In this document: piece after piece, positions 26,316-35,531 of the stretch
How positions within the stretch are numbered: position 1 is the first letter of the stretch
Layout of the letters: each line of letters opens with the position of its first letter
Assembly: GCA_041398665.1 (NCBI GenBank)
Contig: JAWKUH010000014.1
Coordinates: 62,001-126,000, forward strand
Length of the DNA stretch: 64,000 nucleotides
From: Rohdeia sp041398665
GTDB taxonomy: Bacteria; Planctomycetota; UBA1135; GCA-002686595
Reading direction: 5' to 3'
The notes under the pieces: model-generated
Told to the model about the DNA's origin: nothing
The model's input: the letters and a program-made list of their open reading frames with translations, nothing else
The model's database searches: none
Made by a program: the position numbers and the translations under genes

Positions 26316-27149
26316 TCACCGCGCCGCGCGCAGCTCCGCCGCGATCGCGACCGGGTCCGAACGGACCGCGTCCCGCAGGGGCGCGGTCCGTTCGAGTTGC
26401 TGGAGCGCGATCAGCGCGATCGCGACCGTGCCCTCGAGCGTCGGGTGCAGTCGGTCGTTCTGCTGCCAGGCCGTGATCGGCCGCGGCGGCACGGTCGTGC
26501 CGAACAGCGTGACCGACTCGCCGCGGCGCACCCTCTCGGTGAACTCGGCCAGCGGGACGAGCACGACGTCCTCGTGCGCGTCGCAGTAGGCGTGCAACTC
26601 CTGTTGGAGCTGCGCGAGCGCCGCGTCCGACGGCCGATAGCCCGGCGGCATCATGAACGGGCTCGCGTCGCGCACGTCCGGCACGTCGCCGAGCAGCAGC
26701 GTCGCCCCGGTCCGCGCCAGCAGGTCGTCGAGCATGCCGAGCCCCTCGCGCAGGCGCTCGACGCGCTCGCCGTCGGCGATCGGTCCGTACGCGAACCAGA
26801 ACATCGCGTCGACGCCGACCACCAGGTCGGGCGCGAACTCGACGACCTCGTCGATCTTGCGAGCGAGGCGCTCCTTCGGCTTCAGGAACAGCGAGAGGTC
26901 CGACGCGTCGAGCACCTCGCCGAGCGCGTCCGGCGCGCACGCCTTCAGCACCTCCGCCAGCGTCACCTCGCGATCGGCCTCCGCCTCGAGACCGAACCCG
27001 GCCGAAGCGCTCGCCCCGATCACCGCGACCCGCTCGTGTCGGGTCGGCGTCGACGCGGCCTCGGTGCTCGCGCCGCAACCGAGGAGCGGGAGGAAGGCGA
27101 GACCGGCGACGAAGCTGCGCGCGAGGAACGCGCGGCGACCGTTTTCCAT
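26316..27149 (-). CDS. SGNH-hydrolase-like lipoprotein with Tat-like signal
   Basis: A 277-residue protein. The N-terminus RRAFLARSFVAGLAFLPLLG followed by Cys is a twin-arginine-like signal joined to a lipobox. The block VAVIGASASAGFGLE is in the place of the GDSxxxG motif of SGNH hydrolases, with Ser present but Asp replaced; later FAPDLVVGVDAMFWF and NDRLHPTLEGTVAIA supply the D-x-x-H-like C-terminal block (here DRLH). It is probably an esterase-type fold, anchored in a membrane; substrate unknown. It is divergent from, and nearly overlaps the possible 5' end of, the TPR membrane protein. Confidence 0.7.
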   Translation of the reverse strand: MENGRRAFLARSFVAGLAFLPLLGCGASTEAASTPTRHERVAVIGASASAGFGLEAEADREVTLAEVLKACAPDALGEVLDASDLSLFLKPKERLARKIDEVVEFAPDLVVGVDAMFWFAYGPIADGERVERLREGLGMLDDLLARTGATLLLGDVPDVRDASPFMMPPGYRPSDAALAQLQQELHAYCDAHEDVVLVPLAEFTERVRRGESVTLFGTTVPPRPITAWQQNDRLHPTLEGTVAIALIALQQLERTAPLRDAVRSDPVAIAAELRAAR

Positions 27150-27288
27150 GGGGCGGATCGAGACGTTCACGGGCCGCGATGCTACTCGTGGGCGCGCCGA
27201 GCCCGAACCGGCACCGTCGCCGCGACTCGTCGCCGTCCCGCAGCCGGACGCGAGGGCGCGGCCGGAACGCGACGACGAACACGAAGAC

Positions 27289-29973
27289 GTGACCCGCCCC
27301 AGCACGCCGAACGACCGCGGGACCCGCGCGGCGATCCTGCTCGCGGTGCTCACCGCGATCCCCTTCCTGTTCGGGCTCGACGGCGACTTCGTGGGCGACG
27401 ACCGGACGCTCGTCGCCTCGAACGCGCTCGTGCAGGACCCCTCGCGGTTCGGCGAGCTCGTGCTCGGCGGGAGCTGGCGCGACCTCTCGCCCGAACTGGC
27501 GGCCGACGGCTCGTGGCGACCCGTCACCTCGCTCGTCCTGGCGCTGCTCTGGCACGTCGGCGGCGGCGAGGCGTTCGCGTTCAAGCTCGCGTCGCTCCTC
27601 GTCCACCTCGCGGCGGTCCTCGGCGCGTTCCGCCTCGCGCGCGGCCTGGCGCGCCGCACGGACGTCGCGTTCCTCGCCGCTCTGCTGTTCGGCGTGCACC
27701 CGCTCGGCGTCGAGGCGGTGGGCAGGATCGGCGCGATCGCCGACCCGCTCGCGCTCGCGTTCGGGCTCCACGGCGCCGCGTCGTTCGTGCGCGCGCGCTC
27801 CGGCGGTTCGTCGCGCGCTCCCGCCGTCGGCCTCGTGCTGCTCGGTCTCGCGCTCCTCTCGAAGGAGTCGGCCGTCGCGTTCCTGCCGGCGGCCCTCGTC
27901 GCCGCCGCTCTCGCGCCCCGCGACGGAGCGGGAACGAGCCCGACGGGCGGCGAGCGCGTCCCTCTGCGGCACTCGCCCGCGTTCGCGCTCGTCGTCCTCG
28001 CGGGAGCGTGGTTCCTCGCGCGCGCCCTCGTGCTCGGTTCGTGGCACGGCGGACTGCTCGCCGACGGCACCGACTTCCACGTCTCGTTCGCGCGCATGCT
28101 CGCCCTGCGCGTCGAGTTCGTCGGCGGCGCACTCTGGCGCGCGATCTGGCCGGCGGACCTCGCACTCCTTCGCGGCGTGCGGCCCGCGCTCGGCTTCGGC
28201 GACCTCGAGGTGCTCGTGCCGCTGCTCGTCGTCGCGGCGTTCGTCGCGCTCGGACTCGTGCTCCGGTCGCGCGGTCCGCGCGCCGCGCTCGCGGCGTTCG
28301 GGTGGAGCGCACTCGCACTCGCCCTGCCCGCGATCGCGATCGACCGTCTCGGGCAGTTCCCGTTCGCCGATCGCTTCGCGTACCCCGCGTTGCCGGGCCT
28401 CGCGCTCCTCGCCGCCCTCGCGCTGCTCGGCGCGCCGTCGCGCCTACGCACCGCGACGACGGTCGCCGCGGGCGCGATCGTCCTCCTCCTCGCGCTGCGT
28501 TCCGCGAACCGCACGGACGTCTGGCACGACGAGCGCGCGTACTGGGACACGGCGCTCCGCGAGAGCCCCGACGTCGCGTACGTGCTCTGGAACGTGGGGC
28601 GGCTCGAGCTCGACGAGTTCCGCGAGACGCCGACGCGACCGAAGGTCACCTCCGCGATCGAACACTTCCAGGCCGCGCTCGACCTCGGTGCCGCCGAGAA
28701 GGACCGAGAAGCACCGACCGTCGTGATGAGCTCGGACGTCGAGCGTTCGAACCTCGGCCTCGCGTGGGCGCTCCTGTTCGAGGCGCAGGTCGACGGCTAC
28801 GGCGACCTCGACACGCCGATCTCGGTCTTCGAACTGATCGTGCAGAACCAACCGCGCAACGCCGACGCCTGGCGCGGGCTCGGTGTCGCTCGCGCGCAGA
28901 AGGGCGACTTCGACCGCGCGGCGGAGAGCTTCGCGATGGCGCTCTCGATCCGGCCGGACGATCCCGACGCGCTGTTCCACCTGGGACTGCTGAAGTTCAA
29001 GACCGCGGACTTCCGCGAGGCGCGAGCGCGCCTCGACCGAGCGGCGGAACTCCGCCCGAACGACGCGGAGTACCTGCTGTGGGCGGCGCGCGCCGCGGCG
29101 GAGACCGACGACCGCGAACGCGCTCGCACCCTCGCGCAGCGCTGCGTCGAGCTCGACGCAGCGAGCGCGGAACCGCTCGTCCTGCTCGGCAACCTCGCGC
29201 GTCGCGAGGGCGACTTCGCGGCGGCGCTCGGGCACCTCGACGCGGCGACGCGGATCGCTCCGAAGGACCCGAACGTGCTGTTCGAGCACGGTCTCGCGCT
29301 GCTCGGTGCGGGCCGTCGCGACGACGCGCTGTTCGAACTCGTGGAGGCCGCGCGCCTCGGCGACGACCGCTACGACGCGCAGCTCGCCGTCGCGCAGCTC
29401 CTCCTCCAGGACGACGTCCCCGTCGAGGACGTCCTGCCCTACCTGCGGCGCGCGTACGAGCTCTGCCCGAACCCCGCCGTCCTGGGTCAACTGCGCGCGA
29501 AGCTCGACGAACTGCTCCCGCCCACGAGTCCCGTGCGCTCCGGTCTCGCCGTGCTCGACGAGAAGCGCGGCGACCTCGAGACCGCGCTGTACTGGGCGGA
29601 GGGCGGCGCGAACGGACCGGACGAGAAGGGCGTCGGCGCGTACGTGTTCGGCCGCATGCTCCTGAAGTCGGGTTCGGCCGGCGCGGCGCTGCCGTGGCTC
29701 GAGACCGCGGTCGAGCGCGGCGGAGCGGACTACGGCAAGCTGCGCGAACTCGGCGAGGCGCGCGTCCTCACGGGCGACGCCGACGGAGCGATCGAAGCCT
29801 GGCGCCGCGCGATCGACGCGTTGCCCGAGGCGGCGCGGGCGGACGAGAACTCGCACGCGATGCTTCGTGCAGCCGTTGCTCGACGCGATCGAACGGACGG
29901 AGCGCGGCGAGCTCCTCCGCAGGGCCCGTCGCCGGCGACGGACGGGTCGGGCGCGGCCGAGGGCTCGCGTTGA
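27289..29973 (+). CDS. Polytopic membrane protein with TPR tail, TMTC-like
   Basis: An 894-residue protein: about 10-11 membrane helices in the first 430 residues, then tetratricopeptide repeats to the end. The beginning DGDFVGDDRTLVASNALVQD, PVTSLVLALLWHVGGGEAF and LLFGVHPLGVEAVGRIGAIAD match bacterial relatives of TMTC proteins (O-mannosyltransferase-like fold with acidic DD in the first loop). TPRs include NADAWRGLGVARAQKGDFDR and DPDALFHLGLLKFKTADFRE. The GTG at 27289 was chosen because it lies just before helix 1; an ATG at 27148 would add an Arg/Pro-rich stretch and overlap the divergent gene's start. Activity is unproven. Confidence 0.82.
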   Translation: MTRPSTPNDRGTRAAILLAVLTAIPFLFGLDGDFVGDDRTLVASNALVQDPSRFGELVLGGSWRDLSPELAADGSWRPVTSLVLALLWHVGGGEAFAFKLASLLVHLAAVLGAFRLARGLARRTDVAFLAALLFGVHPLGVEAVGRIGAIADPLALAFGLHGAASFVRARSGGSSRAPAVGLVLLGLALLSKESAVAFLPAALVAAALAPRDGAGTSPTGGERVPLRHSPAFALVVLAGAWFLARALVLGSWHGGLLADGTDFHVSFARMLALRVEFVGGALWRAIWPADLALLRGVRPALGFGDLEVLVPLLVVAAFVALGLVLRSRGPRAALAAFGWSALALALPAIAIDRLGQFPFADRFAYPALPGLALLAALALLGAPSRLRTATTVAAGAIVLLLALRSANRTDVWHDERAYWDTALRESPDVAYVLWNVGRLELDEFRETPTRPKVTSAIEHFQAALDLGAAEKDREAPTVVMSSDVERSNLGLAWALLFEAQVDGYGDLDTPISVFELIVQNQPRNADAWRGLGVARAQKGDFDRAAESFAMALSIRPDDPDALFHLGLLKFKTADFREARARLDRAAELRPNDAEYLLWAARAAAETDDRERARTLAQRCVELDAASAEPLVLLGNLARREGDFAAALGHLDAATRIAPKDPNVLFEHGLALLGAGRRDDALFELVEAARLGDDRYDAQLAVAQLLLQDDVPVEDVLPYLRRAYELCPNPAVLGQLRAKLDELLPPTSPVRSGLAVLDEKRGDLETALYWAEGGANGPDEKGVGAYVFGRMLLKSGSAGAALPWLETAVERGGADYGKLRELGEARVLTGDADGAIEAWRRAIDALPEAARADENSHAMLRAAVARRDRTDGARRAPPQGPSPATDGSGAAEGSR

Positions 29974-30596
29974 GCGACCGCGGCGGACGCGAGTCGCGCT
30001 CGCGCGGCGGTCACCGTGCGGAGCGCCGCGAGCGGCGACCGACCGCGTCGCGGCGCGCCGGCGTCGCGCGGCTGTTCGTCGCGATCTACCCGCCGCCGGA
30101 CCGTGTGCGCGCGTTGCTCGACTCGCTCGGTCGCGTCGAACTGCCGGACCACCGCGCGACGCCCGACGAGCAGGTGCACATGACCGTCCTGTTCGTGGGC
30201 GAGGTCGACGCGTCGCGGCTCGACGGCGTGAAGGAGTCGGTGGAGCGCGCCGCCGCCGGCGTGAAGCCTTTCGACCTCAGGCCGTTGCACCTCGCGCCGC
30301 TGCCCGAGCGCGGACCGGCTCGACTCGTCGCCGCGATCACGGACGCTCCGAGCCCGCTCCTCGAGCTGCACCAACGCCTCGTCCAGCGCCTCGCGGTCGG
30401 CAAGCGCAAGGCCGCGACCTTCCTCCCGCACGTGACGCTGTGTCGACTGCGCACACCGGCCGACGTCGACGTCGCGACGCCGCTCGTCGACGTCGAACCG
30501 TTCCGCGTCGACACGCTCCACCTGATGCAGAGCCACCTCGGGCCGGACGGTGCGACGCACCGCGGACTCGCGCGCGTCCCGCTCGACGACCGCTGA
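29970..30596 (+). CDS. thpR: RNA 2',3'-cyclic phosphodiesterase (ThpR/LigT family)
   Basis: A protein of up to 208 residues with both family HxTx motifs: VHMTVLFVGE and PHVTLCRL. The opening of the domain, RLFVAIYPPPDRVRALL, is typical of ThpR. The only in-frame initiator before the domain is a TTG at 29970 that overlaps the TGA of the TPR protein (TTGA), so translation is likely coupled; the first 30 residues are Arg-rich and may not be part of the fold. 2H phosphoesterases of this type open 2',3'-cyclic phosphates on RNA. Confidence 0.9.
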   Translation: MSDRGGRESRSRGGHRAERRERRPTASRRAGVARLFVAIYPPPDRVRALLDSLGRVELPDHRATPDEQVHMTVLFVGEVDASRLDGVKESVERAAAGVKPFDLRPLHLAPLPERGPARLVAAITDAPSPLLELHQRLVQRLAVGKRKAATFLPHVTLCRLRTPADVDVATPLVDVEPFRVDTLHLMQSHLGPDGATHRGLARVPLDDR

Positions 30597-30611
30597 AGAT
30601 CGCGTCCCGCG

Positions 30612-31622
30612 TCAGCGCGACGACACGCAGCGGAAGCCGGTGTGGCACAGCGCCGTCGTCACCTCGGTGCCCTGCCGCGAGCTCGAGCGGTAGTTGAAGC
30701 AGTAGCTCGGGTGGCACAGGAACGAGCCGCCCTTCGTCACGCGCTGCACCTCGGTCGGTGCCTGCGGTGCGAAGCAACGGTCGGGACCCTGCGGATCGAC
30801 GACGAGCCCCTGCGCCGCGAGCCGCTCGTTGCGATCCGCGCGGTACAGGTCGGCCGTCCACTCCCAGACGTTGCCCGCCATGTCGAACAGGCCGTACGCG
30901 TTCGGCGCGTACGAGCCGACGGGCGCGGTGCGGTAGGCGCCGTCCTCGAGCGTGTTCTCGGTCGGGAAGACACCCTGCCAGACGTTCGCGCGCGCTCCGC
31001 CCTCGAGCGGGTCCGCCTCGCCCCACGGGAACGTCGCCCGGTCGAGGCCGCCGCGCGCCGCGTACTCCCACTCCGCCTCGGTCGGGAGACGCTTGCCGAC
31101 CCACGTCGCGTACGCCGCGGCGTCCTCGTGCGCCACCTGCACGACGGGGTGGTCGAGGCGGTCCTCGATCGACGATCCCGCTCCCTCGGGGTGCCGCCAG
31201 TTCGACTCGGGGTCGACGCGCCACCACAGTCCGACGTTCGACGTCGCGAGGTCGGCGTCGAGAACGGGCGAGGTCGGCGGCTCGAAGACGAGTCCGCCGA
31301 GCGGCGCGCCGTCCACCTCGCGCTCGGCGACCGTGACGTAGCCCGTCGCGTCGACGAACGCGGCGAACTCGCGGTTCGTCACCTCGTGCGCGTCCATCCA
31401 GAAGCTCGACACGCGCACGCGATGTGCCGGTCGTTCGTGCGGCCAGGCGACGTCGGCGTCGCTGCCCATCTCGAACTCGCCGCCCTCGATCCGGACCATG
31501 CCGTCGTGCGACGGAGCGGTCCCGAGCGCGTCACGTGTGTCGGCATCGCGACCGCCACACGCAGCGAGGAGCGCCGCGGCCAACGCCGGCGCCCACGCGC
31601 TCCGTGCCGTCATGCGCGCCAT
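30612..31622 (-). CDS. Formylglycine-generating-enzyme homologue, lipoprotein-like
   Basis: A 336-residue protein with a short signal and a Cys-containing cleavage site (LAAALLAACGG), then the FGE-sulfatase domain: VRIEGGEFEMGSD, DAHEVTNREFAAFV, KRLPTEAEWEYAARGG, GLFDMAGNVWEWTAD and KGGSFLCHPSYCFNYR. Unlike most bacterial members of the family it keeps the two active-site cysteines of true copper-dependent FGE (C303 and C308). It may therefore convert a sulfatase cysteine to formylglycine, but outside the cytoplasm. No sulfatase gene is in this window. ATG at 31622; 31613 is an alternative. The stop of the upstream GST gene is one base away, indicating an operon. Confidence 0.85.
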   Translation of the reverse strand: MARMTARSAWAPALAAALLAACGGRDADTRDALGTAPSHDGMVRIEGGEFEMGSDADVAWPHERPAHRVRVSSFWMDAHEVTNREFAAFVDATGYVTVAEREVDGAPLGGLVFEPPTSPVLDADLATSNVGLWWRVDPESNWRHPEGAGSSIEDRLDHPVVQVAHEDAAAYATWVGKRLPTEAEWEYAARGGLDRATFPWGEADPLEGGARANVWQGVFPTENTLEDGAYRTAPVGSYAPNAYGLFDMAGNVWEWTADLYRADRNERLAAQGLVVDPQGPDRCFAPQAPTEVQRVTKGGSFLCHPSYCFNYRSSSRQGTEVTTALCHTGFRCVSSR

Positions 31623-31623
31623 G

Positions 31624-32289
31624 TCAGCGCGGCAGGAGGTCGACGTGACCGCCGTACCCGCCGCCGGTCGGCACGTCGTCGCCGCCCTCGATCGCGAGGG
31701 CGAACTCGATCGCGGGGTGGCTGCGCATGCGTTCCTGGAAGCGCCCGAGGCTCGGGAACTCCTTGGCGTACTCGCAGAAGCGCTCGCCCCAGCGCGCCAT
31801 CGCGAACAGGTACGGGTCGAGCACGCCGAACTGGTCGGTCGCGACGAAACGACGGCTCTCGAGGTGGCCGTCGACGAACGCGAGGTGGCGCTTCACGTTC
31901 TTGATCGCGTCGCGACGCAGGTCGTCGTGCATCGACGCGTCGCGCAGGAACAGCTGCGGCTTGAAGATCGGGTAGAAGGCCGCGTGGAACTCGCTGCCGA
32001 GGTAGCTGAACCACTGGTTGAGCTCGTCCTCGCCCGGCGAACCCGGCGCGGGCATCAGCGAACCTCCCGCGCGCCGCGCGACGTGCACGAGCACCGCGCT
32101 GTTCTCCCAGATCACGCGGTCGTCGTCGGTCGCGAGCGCCGGCACGTGCCCGTGCGGGTTGATCGTGCGGAAGACGGGGCCCTGTCGCGCCTCGCGCGCG
32201 ACGCGGCACAGTTGGAAGGGCAGTTCCGTGTGGCGCAGGAGCGCCATCGCCCCGAGGGCGCACGTTCCGGGGGTGTAGTAGAGGAGCAT
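31624..32289 (-). CDS. Glutathione S-transferase family protein
   Basis: A 221-residue protein with the N-terminal thioredoxin-like domain LLYYTPGTCALGAMALLR (beta-class-like, Cys in place of a catalytic Ser/Tyr), the GSH-binding segment NPHGHVPALA and the ENSAVLVHVAR helix, followed by the all-helical C-terminal domain with FGVLDPYLFAMARWGERF. Presumably cytoplasmic. It is cotranscribed with the FGE homologue (one-base gap). Confidence 0.88.
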   Translation of the reverse strand: MLLYYTPGTCALGAMALLRHTELPFQLCRVAREARQGPVFRTINPHGHVPALATDDDRVIWENSAVLVHVARRAGGSLMPAPGSPGEDELNQWFSYLGSEFHAAFYPIFKPQLFLRDASMHDDLRRDAIKNVKRHLAFVDGHLESRRFVATDQFGVLDPYLFAMARWGERFCEYAKEFPSLGRFQERMRSHPAIEFALAIEGGDDVPTGGGYGGHVDLLPR

Positions 32290-32401
32290 CGTCGCAGCGT
32301 CGTACGGCGGTCGATCGTCCGACCGCGAGCGCGCGGATGATCGAACAACGCGCGACGCGCGCCAAGGGGTGAGCGGCGTTCCTCGCGGAAGGCCGGCGGC
32401 G

Positions 32402-32755
32402 TCAGAACGCCGGCCCGGGGTCGCGGGGCGCGTCGAGCTCGTCCGGTCCGACCGCGGACCGGCCCTCCTCGACGGCGGGCGACACGTTGGCGCGCAGGAT
32501 GATCAGCGAGAGCGTCTCGGGGGAGAGCGGCGCGCGCAGACCGCTCGCGCGCGCCTCGTCGAGCCGGGACGCGGCCGACGCCTCGACGTCGCCCGCGGCG
32601 ACGGTGTCGACCTCGGCGGTCCCTTCGACCTCGGCCGTCCGCGCGACCGACGGCGCGGAGGGGGCCGGTGGTGGCGGGCTCTCGAGGAACAGCGACAGGA
32701 CGAACACGCCCGCCGTCGCCGCCGCTCCGATGCTCGCGATCTCGATCGCACGCAT
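32402..32755 (-). CDS. Small one-helix membrane protein, unknown
   Basis: A 117-residue hypothetical protein. Residues 5-24 (EIASIGAAATAGVFVLSLFL) form a membrane helix, followed by a Pro/Ala/Glu-rich linker and a short final stretch, LSPETLSLIILRANVSPAV. No family recognised. The ATG directly before the helix and GC-rich third positions support it as a gene, but being short it is less certain than its neighbours. Confidence 0.55.
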   Translation of the reverse strand: MRAIEIASIGAAATAGVFVLSLFLESPPPPAPSAPSVARTAEVEGTAEVDTVAAGDVEASAASRLDEARASGLRAPLSPETLSLIILRANVSPAVEEGRSAVGPDELDAPRDPGPAF

Positions 32756-32814
32756 GACGTCGAAGATAGGAACCCACGGAGATTCGTGGGGTGTGAAGGG
32801 GTCGCAGCGCGTCG

Positions 32815-33555
32815 GTGAATCGCGTCGACCGGCCGCCGCGCGGTGGAATCGCCGCCGCCGATCGACTATCCCGGCCCTCCGCGGGCCCCGCGCCCCGCGC
32901 GACGCCCGATCCCGACCCGGACCCAGCCCCCACGCCCCATGACCTCCGACCGCCGCGCCGCGACCCGCTTCCCCTGCACGACCTGGTCGCCGAGCGCTGG
33001 AGCCCGCGCGCCTACGACGAGCGCCCGGTGTCGCGCGAGGACCTCGGCTCGCTGTTCGAGGCGGCGCGCTGGGCGCCGAGCTGCTTCAACGACCAGCCCT
33101 GGTCGTTCGTCGTCGGGGTGAAGGGCGCGAACGACGACGGCGACGCCTGGCGCAAGGTCTTCGAGGCGCTCGTCCCCGCCAACCAGACCTGGGCGGAGCG
33201 CGCGCCGGTCCTCGCCGTCTCGATCGCGCGGGAGGCGTTCGCGCACGACGGCAAGCCGAACCGCTGGGCGCCCTACGACACCGGCGCGGCCGCGTTCGCC
33301 CTCACGCTGCAGGCGCAGGCGCTCGGTCTGCACGTGCACCAGATGGGCGGTTTCGATGCGGAGAAGATCCGCGCGTCCTTCGGCGTCGGCGCGGACCACC
33401 AGCCCATGGCCGCCATCGCGATCGGCTACGCGACGGGAGCGCACGTGCTGCCGGAGAAGCTCGCGGAGCGCGAGGTCGCGCCGCGCACGCGCCGCGAGCT
33501 CGACGGCACGTTCTTCGGCGGGACGTTCGGCGAGGCGCACCCCGTGGTGCGGTGA
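32815..33555 (+). CDS. Nitroreductase-family protein, start region probably frame-shifted
   Basis: The conserved part starts LHDLVAERWSPRAYDERPVS and continues LFEAARWAPSCFNDQPWSFV, a flavin-dependent nitroreductase signature, to GIGYATG-like AIAIGYATGAHVLP. In this frame the only upstream initiator is a GTG at 32815, giving 246 residues with a Pro/Arg-rich head of low quality. An ATG at 32939 in a better context reads MTSDRRAATRFP and would join the domain if the C-run at 32971-32974 had five C's instead of four. I think 32939 is the true start and one base is missing. Substrate unknown; members reduce nitro compounds or quinones using FMN. Confidence 0.85.
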   Translation: MNRVDRPPRGGIAAADRLSRPSAGPAPRATPDPDPDPAPTPHDLRPPRRDPLPLHDLVAERWSPRAYDERPVSREDLGSLFEAARWAPSCFNDQPWSFVVGVKGANDDGDAWRKVFEALVPANQTWAERAPVLAVSIAREAFAHDGKPNRWAPYDTGAAAFALTLQAQALGLHVHQMGGFDAEKIRASFGVGADHQPMAAIAIGYATGAHVLPEKLAEREVAPRTRRELDGTFFGGTFGEAHPVVR

Positions 33556-33565
33556 CGCTCGGGCG

Positions 33566-35488
33566 TCAGTAGCGCACGATGCGGATCAGGCCGCGGTCCT
33601 CGAAGACCTCGACCTTCGGCGGATTCGCGTTCTGGATGCGCCACGCGCTGAACACGTCACCCCAGGAGAAGGTCGGCGCGTCGACGATCGAGGCCTGACG
33701 TCGTCGCTCCTCCTCGGCCGCGGCGTCCTCGGCCGCGAGGCGCGCCTCCTCGGCGTCGAGCCACGCGACAGAGCCCGCGATGCCGCGCGCGCGAGCCAGC
33801 TCGAACCAGTCGGCGACCCCGTTCGCACGGACTCGCGCGATGAACTCCTGGTCGAGACGTTCGCGGAGCTGCGCCTGCGCGACGCGTTGCTCGTACGTGA
33901 GCCCGGTGAGCGCGGTGTAGTACGCGTCCTCGTCGTCCCACGCGCGTTGGTAGGTCTCGCGGGCGAGCTCCGCTTCCCGTCGACGCAGCGCGTCGACCAC
34001 GGCCTCGGCGGACGCGAGCGACGACTCGTCGTTCGGCAAGGGGTACGGCACGCCGCGCTGGAGATCGATGGCACCGAAGCCGCCGCTCTCGAGTTCGCCG
34101 ACCGCCCTCGGCGGCGCGGCGGCGAAGTAGCTGCGCCTCGTGCCGTCGAGACCGGGATCGCTCTCCCACTCGTAGAGGTGGGTGTGCCGCCCGACCGGCC
34201 ACCAGCGGCGGTAGCGCGGGAGCCGGCCGGCGACGGCCGCCGCGAGCACGTCCTCGGCGCGTCCCCCGCCGATCTCGTGCACGAGTCCGCCCGACGTGCG
34301 GCGGACGAGCGCCCATCCACCGTGGCAGTCGGAGTAGCGGACCTTCAACTCGGCGCGCGCGGCGGTCGGACCGCTCCCGTCGCTCGTGAACTCGACGAGC
34401 CGCAGCATCCCGATCGCATCCGGCGGCATGGCGAGCGGCAGACCGGCGCGATCGAGCGGGAGGTAGAGGTTCGGGTCGTCGAGCGGCGCCCCGAGCGCTT
34501 CGTCCTCGTACGTCGCCACGGGGATCGCGAGCTCCTCCTCGCCCTCGGGCGTCACGAGGATGCGCTTCGGCAGGTCCAGGTCGATCCACCACTCCTTCTC
34601 GTGGTCCACGTAGGTGAGCCAGCGCGGCTCGGGGAGGACGACTCCGAGGTAGCGACCATCGCGGTCGAAGGGCAGCGCGACCCGCTTGCCGTCGACGTCG
34701 GTGCTCGCGACGAGCACGACCTCACCGTAGCGGCGGATGGTGAGCTGCGCGTCGACCGAAGGACGTCGCAATCCGTGGTGCTCGACGAGCGAGGTGCCGA
34801 GCTGGTCGTAGATCACGAGCGCCATCCGTTCGGGGTCGCGCGGGTCCGCCCCCATCGCCCAGAAACGGTCGAGGGCCGAGGACCGACCGGAGTGCATGCG
34901 CGCGACGGCGAACGCCTCGCCGAACTCGTCGCCGCCGACGCCCAGCGGACGCATCTCGGCGGTGGAGAAGGTCACGAAGACGACCGGACTCACGTCGTCG
35001 GTCGGACCGTACATCACGGCGATGCCGTGGTCGCTGTCGACGACCTGGAGGTCGGCGAACATCGGAGGGGCGATCCTCTTGCCGCCGGGGCCCTGCAGTC
35101 CGACGAGCGGCCGTCCGACCAGTTCCGTGACACGTGCTCGATCGACACCGGGGATCGCGTCGCCGACGCGGACCTTCGTGCGGAAGAGGTAGAGCTTCGT
35201 GTGCTCGGGGAACCGCACGTCGCCCTGTCCGGCGAGCGGGACCTGGATCGTTCCGCCGGACTCGAAGTCGCGGCCGACGCCGAAGTTGTTCCAGTAGGGC
35301 AGGAACGCGCGTCGGTCGGGCTGCGCGGACGGGTGGCTCTGTGCCGGGGTCGGCTGCGGATCGGGCGTGCGCGCGGACTCCGGTGCGGTCGCCGCCGGCG
35401 GCGTCGAGCCGCATGCGCACGCGAGCGCGAGCGCGACGGCGACGACGGAGCGGCGGAGCGGACGACGTCGGTGCGAGGCAGGAACCAT
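33566..35488 (-). CDS. Large lipoprotein of unknown function
   Basis: A 640-residue protein, not recognised. The N-terminus has an Arg-rich stretch and a signal with lipobox-like LALACACGS (Cys near 26). A Pro/Ser linker follows, then PYWNNFGVGRDFESGGTIQV and a long beta-rich region (for example GVVLPEPRWLTYVDHEKEWW). The last 150 residues are helical and charged (EARLAAEDAAAEEERRRQ), ending SAWRIQNANPPKVEVFEDRG. The ATG at 35488 directly precedes the signal. Presumably envelope-attached; nothing in the sequence points to a catalytic role. Confidence 0.75.
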   Translation of the reverse strand: MVPASHRRRPLRRSVVAVALALACACGSTPPAATAPESARTPDPQPTPAQSHPSAQPDRRAFLPYWNNFGVGRDFESGGTIQVPLAGQGDVRFPEHTKLYLFRTKVRVGDAIPGVDRARVTELVGRPLVGLQGPGGKRIAPPMFADLQVVDSDHGIAVMYGPTDDVSPVVFVTFSTAEMRPLGVGGDEFGEAFAVARMHSGRSSALDRFWAMGADPRDPERMALVIYDQLGTSLVEHHGLRRPSVDAQLTIRRYGEVVLVASTDVDGKRVALPFDRDGRYLGVVLPEPRWLTYVDHEKEWWIDLDLPKRILVTPEGEEELAIPVATYEDEALGAPLDDPNLYLPLDRAGLPLAMPPDAIGMLRLVEFTSDGSGPTAARAELKVRYSDCHGGWALVRRTSGGLVHEIGGGRAEDVLAAAVAGRLPRYRRWWPVGRHTHLYEWESDPGLDGTRRSYFAAAPPRAVGELESGGFGAIDLQRGVPYPLPNDESSLASAEAVVDALRRREAELARETYQRAWDDEDAYYTALTGLTYEQRVAQAQLRERLDQEFIARVRANGVADWFELARARGIAGSVAWLDAEEARLAAEDAAAEEERRRQASIVDAPTFSWGDVFSAWRIQNANPPKVEVFEDRGLIRIVRY

Positions 35489-35531
35489 GCCGCGGATCCT
35501 AGTGGCGTGGGCGCGCGGTAGGCTCGCCCGC

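Noticed and set aside
26653..27288. N-terminal extension of the TPR membrane protein up to 26653 or 27148
   Set aside because: It would overlap the divergent SGNH-like gene and adds low-complexity sequence; the GTG at 27289 lies directly before the first helix.
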